A stretch of DNA of 7,146 nucleotides from DATLFS01 sp035540935 (GTDB lineage Bacteria; Actinomycetota; CADDZG01; WHSQ01). Positions 5,497 through 7,146 of the stretch are shown here, piece after piece. Both the position numbers and the translations under genes were made by a program. Numbering within the stretch: the stretch's first letter is position 1; every line of letters starts with the position of its first letter. Under the pieces are notes generated by a model. It ran no database searches. It worked only from the letters and a program-made list of their open reading frames with translations, and was not told the DNA's origin. Where the stretch lies: the NCBI GenBank assembly GCA_035540935.1, contig DATLFS010000085.1, positions 1-7,146 on the forward strand, given 5' to 3'.

Positions 5497-6777
5497 ATGA
5501 GTCGCCGGATCGCGTGGGCCCTGCTCGTCATCTCGTTCGCGTCCGGCTGCGCGTGGATCGAAGATCAGGAGTTCACGGATGTAGACGGGCCCGTCGCCGA
5601 GGTGCGGCGAATGCTCGACGAGCGCGCCGAGGCTCTCGCTGCGGGCGACGTGGAGGAGTACCTCACACCGGTTTCCGGTCGCGCCCTCGGTCTCGAGCGA
5701 AAGATCGCCCGCGGCGCGGTCAAGCTTCCGCTCGCCGGCATCAACGTCTCCTTGCGAGAGGCCGACCTCGCGCCTTCCGGCGACGTCATCAAGCGGGCCC
5801 GGGTCGACTTCGCCTACTGGTTCGAGGAGCTTCCCGAGGACAATCTCTTCCACCTCCATCTCCTGTACGACTTCGAGCGGCGCGACGGCGCGTGGCACGT
5901 GACCGCCTCGAGGCCGGAGCCGGTCGACACCGGGCATGAGGAACGACAGGAGCCGCCGCCGCTCCCGATCTGGGCGACGGGGCCGTTCGAGGTAAACCGC
6001 TCGCGTCATTTTCTCGTCCTGTCCCGCCCCGATGTTCGCGACCTGAAGCGCATCGCCGCGCTCGCCGAGAAGGGGCGCGCCGAGCTGATCGGGAAGCTCT
6101 TGATCGAGGCGGATCCGAAACACCTGATCGTGGTCGCGGGCGGCGGTGACGAATTCCTGTCGTTCGTCGGCGGAAACGTCCCCGAGAGATCGGTGGCGGT
6201 GGCGCAGTTCGCGTCCAGCCAGGTTGCGGCGCACAACCTCCGGCCCGAGAACCGGCAGCTCGTCGTCAACCTTGCCGCGCTGTTCGGAGGGGAAGGCGGG
6301 CCGGCCGACGAGGAGCACGCCTACCTCGCCGACGCGCTGCCGACCGAGGTGTTCCGCCACGAGCTTGGGCACCTCGCGCTCAGCCGCGTCACGACGCAGT
6401 ACACGCCCGGGTGGGTGTTCGAGGGGGGCGCCATGGAGCTGGCCGAGGAGCGCAGGACGGACGACTGGCGCGCGGGACTCGCCTCGGGCGCGTTCGATGA
6501 AATGTCGTTCGTCGGGCTGAGCCGCGAGAGCAACCTCGAGAACGCAGCCGAGTACGCCTATGCGAACGCGGCGGTGAGCTATCTCGTGGACGAGCACGGC
6601 CGGAAGAAGTTCTTCGAGTTCTATCGTTCGTTCAGGGAATTCGAGGTCGAAGAGCAGAAGTCGCTCAAGGTCATCCGCGGCGAGCGGACGCGCCGGCTCC
6701 TCAAGCTCGTCTACAGCCTCGACGAGGACGAGCTCGACGCGAGGACGATCGCGTGGATGCGGCGGGAGGCGGGGTAG
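5497..6777 (+). CDS. Lipoprotein with NTF2-like domain and gluzincin (peptidase MA-like) metallopeptidase domain
   Basis: A 426-residue predicted surface lipoprotein. The N terminus MSRRIAWALLVISFASGC is a short basic-hydrophobic signal with a lipobox-like ASGC, lipidated at C18. Residues about 28-140 resemble an NTF2/SnoaL-type fold (DERAEALAAGDVEEYL, a central YWFEEL strand, RRDGAWHVTA near its end). After a proline-rich hinge (EPPPLPIW) comes a metallopeptidase domain: HELGH (H288, E289, H292) with likely third zinc ligand E309 in PGWVFEGGAMELAE, then the AYANAAVSYLVDEHG helix seen in the peptidase MA-like family. The active-site residues are intact, so it should be a zinc-dependent peptidase outside the membrane; the substrate is unknown. 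The ATG at 5497 is chosen because it begins the signal peptide and directly follows a TANNNT element. The frame is open upstream to an ATG at 5365, but the added residues are not signal-like. It is divergent from the binding-protein gene and upstream of a TetR-type gene. Confidence 0.83.
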   Translation: MSRRIAWALLVISFASGCAWIEDQEFTDVDGPVAEVRRMLDERAEALAAGDVEEYLTPVSGRALGLERKIARGAVKLPLAGINVSLREADLAPSGDVIKRARVDFAYWFEELPEDNLFHLHLLYDFERRDGAWHVTASRPEPVDTGHEERQEPPPLPIWATGPFEVNRSRHFLVLSRPDVRDLKRIAALAEKGRAELIGKLLIEADPKHLIVVAGGGDEFLSFVGGNVPERSVAVAQFASSQVAAHNLRPENRQLVVNLAALFGGEGGPADEEHAYLADALPTEVFRHELGHLALSRVTTQYTPGWVFEGGAMELAEERRTDDWRAGLASGAFDEMSFVGLSRESNLENAAEYAYANAAVSYLVDEHGRKKFFEFYRSFREFEVEEQKSLKVIRGERTRRLLKLVYSLDEDELDARTIAWMRREAG

Positions 6778-6814
6778 CCGCTCTCGCCGTACGTTTCCGG
6801 GCGAACTGGCGTGC

Positions 6815-6835
6815 TTGACGCTCGTCAGGTACTAT
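6815..6835 (+). promoter_or_regulatory. Candidate promoter and operator upstream of the TetR-type gene
   Basis: TGACG-CT-CGTCA (6816-6827) is a perfect 5-bp inverted repeat with a 2-nt centre, immediately followed by TACTAT (6830-6835), a TANNNT-type -10. A start near 6842 would give a leader of about 38 nt. The repeat would cover the spacer of this promoter, a sensible place for a repressor, and TetR proteins often regulate their own genes. TTGACG (6815-6820) looks like a -35 but is only 9 nt from TACTAT, so the two cannot be partners. Suggestive only. Confidence 0.35.
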
Positions 6836-6866
6836 GTGTGCTAGGCATCTACTACCAACGTCTATC

Positions 6867-6873
6867 AAAGGAG
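6867..6873 (+). promoter_or_regulatory. Strong ribosome binding site that decides the TetR start
   Basis: AAAGGAG directly touches the ATG at 6874, leaving no spacer, which is too close for initiation there. The in-frame TTG at 6880 lies 6 nt downstream, an ideal distance. The Shine-Dalgarno position therefore favours TTG over ATG. Confidence 0.6.
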
Positions 6874-6879
6874 ATGGGT

Positions 6880-7146
6880 TTGGCCGTCCGGCGCGAAGAG
6901 ACCCGAAAGCTCATCCTCGACGTCGCGCTCGAGTTGTTTGTGTCGGAAGGGTACGAGACCGCCTCGATAAGTCAGATCGCCTCTCGCCTCGGTATCACCA
7001 AGGCCGCCGTCTACTACCACTACCACGCGAAGGAGGAGATGCTGCTGAGCCTCGTCGAGCCGTTCCTCGACCGCGTCGACCAGCTCATCGACGCCGCGCC
7101 TCCGACCTCTCACTCACACGTTGGCCGCAGGCGCCTCCTCGAGAGC
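6880..7146 (+). CDS. TetR-family transcriptional regulator (3' end missing)
   Basis: Only 89 residues are visible before the window ends. They contain the complete TetR N-terminal DNA-binding domain: ETRKLILDVALELFVSEGY (helix 1), TSIxQIA-type helix 2 (TASISQIASRLG), the recognition helix ITKAAVYYHYHAKEEML (about residues 39-55) and the start of the ligand-binding helices. The YYHYHAKEEML segment is the family hallmark. TetR proteins are dimeric repressors released by a small ligand; the ligand domain is mostly outside the window, so no effector can be proposed. The start at TTG 6880 is chosen from Shine-Dalgarno spacing; ATG 6874 is the alternative and adds two residues. It lies about 100 nt after the lipoprotein gene in the same direction, with its own strong ribosome binding site and a candidate operator, so it is probably transcribed at least partly on its own. 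Confidence 0.9.
   Translation, partial: MAVRREETRKLILDVALELFVSEGYETASISQIASRLGITKAAVYYHYHAKEEMLLSLVEPFLDRVDQLIDAAPPTSHSHVGRRRLLES

Noticed and set aside
5458..6597. Minus-strand open frame of 379 codons opposite the metallopeptidase lipoprotein
   Set aside because: Shadow of a recognised gene; the translation shows no domain or signal and is compositionally typical of antisense frames.
6815..6843. TTGACG as -35 of a standard promoter for the TetR-type gene
   Set aside because: At 17-18 nt spacing the -10 would be GTGCTA or TGCTAG, poor matches. TACTAT is a good -10 but only 9 nt away.

Overview
The window is a high-GC bacterial chromosome segment with strongly GC-biased third codon positions. 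It most likely comes from an actinomycetote, possibly a Thermoleophilia-like or related uncultured lineage. Supporting signs are a secreted-protein domain style common in that phylum, a TANNNT -10 element abutting an ATG (leaderless style), and TTG/GTG start use. The assignment is an inference, because no rRNA or other marker gene is present.

Layout. (1) Positions 3-422 (+) hold the 3' part of a secreted protein: signal-peptide tail, proline-rich linker and a small beta-rich domain with two cysteines. (2) A weak terminator-like hairpin and a well-spaced sigma-A-type promoter (TTGACC-N17-TACCGT, 471-499) precede the main gene. (3) Positions 595-3297 (+) encode a 900-residue FtsH-family membrane AAA protease. 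It has two transmembrane segments, two complete AAA ATPase modules in tandem (ordinary FtsH has one) and an intact M41 zinc protease domain. (4) A hairpin lies between the convergent genes (3339-3396). (5) Positions 3480-5206 (-) hold a family 5 (oligopeptide/dipeptide-type) ABC transporter substrate-binding protein. It is split by one frameshift near 4628-4640; adding a single base would restore a protein of about 575 residues. It has a Tat-like N-terminal signal and a C-terminal membrane anchor. (6) A divergent intergenic region (5207-5496) carries candidate promoter elements and short hairpins. (7) Positions 5497-6777 (+) encode a lipoprotein with an NTF2-like N-terminal half and a gluzincin (peptidase MA-like, HELGH...E) metallopeptidase half, probably translated from a leaderless mRNA. 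(8) From about 6880 (+) to the window end is the DNA-binding domain of a TetR-family regulator, cut by the edge.

Three of the five genes concern protein or peptide turnover at the membrane: the double-ATPase FtsH, the peptide-type binding protein and the surface metallopeptidase. They lie in separate transcription units with different orientations, so a shared pathway is only a suggestion. The most notable item is the tandem-AAA FtsH. Its two ATPase modules keep all catalytic motifs at a constant 273-residue spacing, and the first module carries what looks like a relic of the normal AAA-to-protease linker. Both point to an internal duplication within an ftsH gene.
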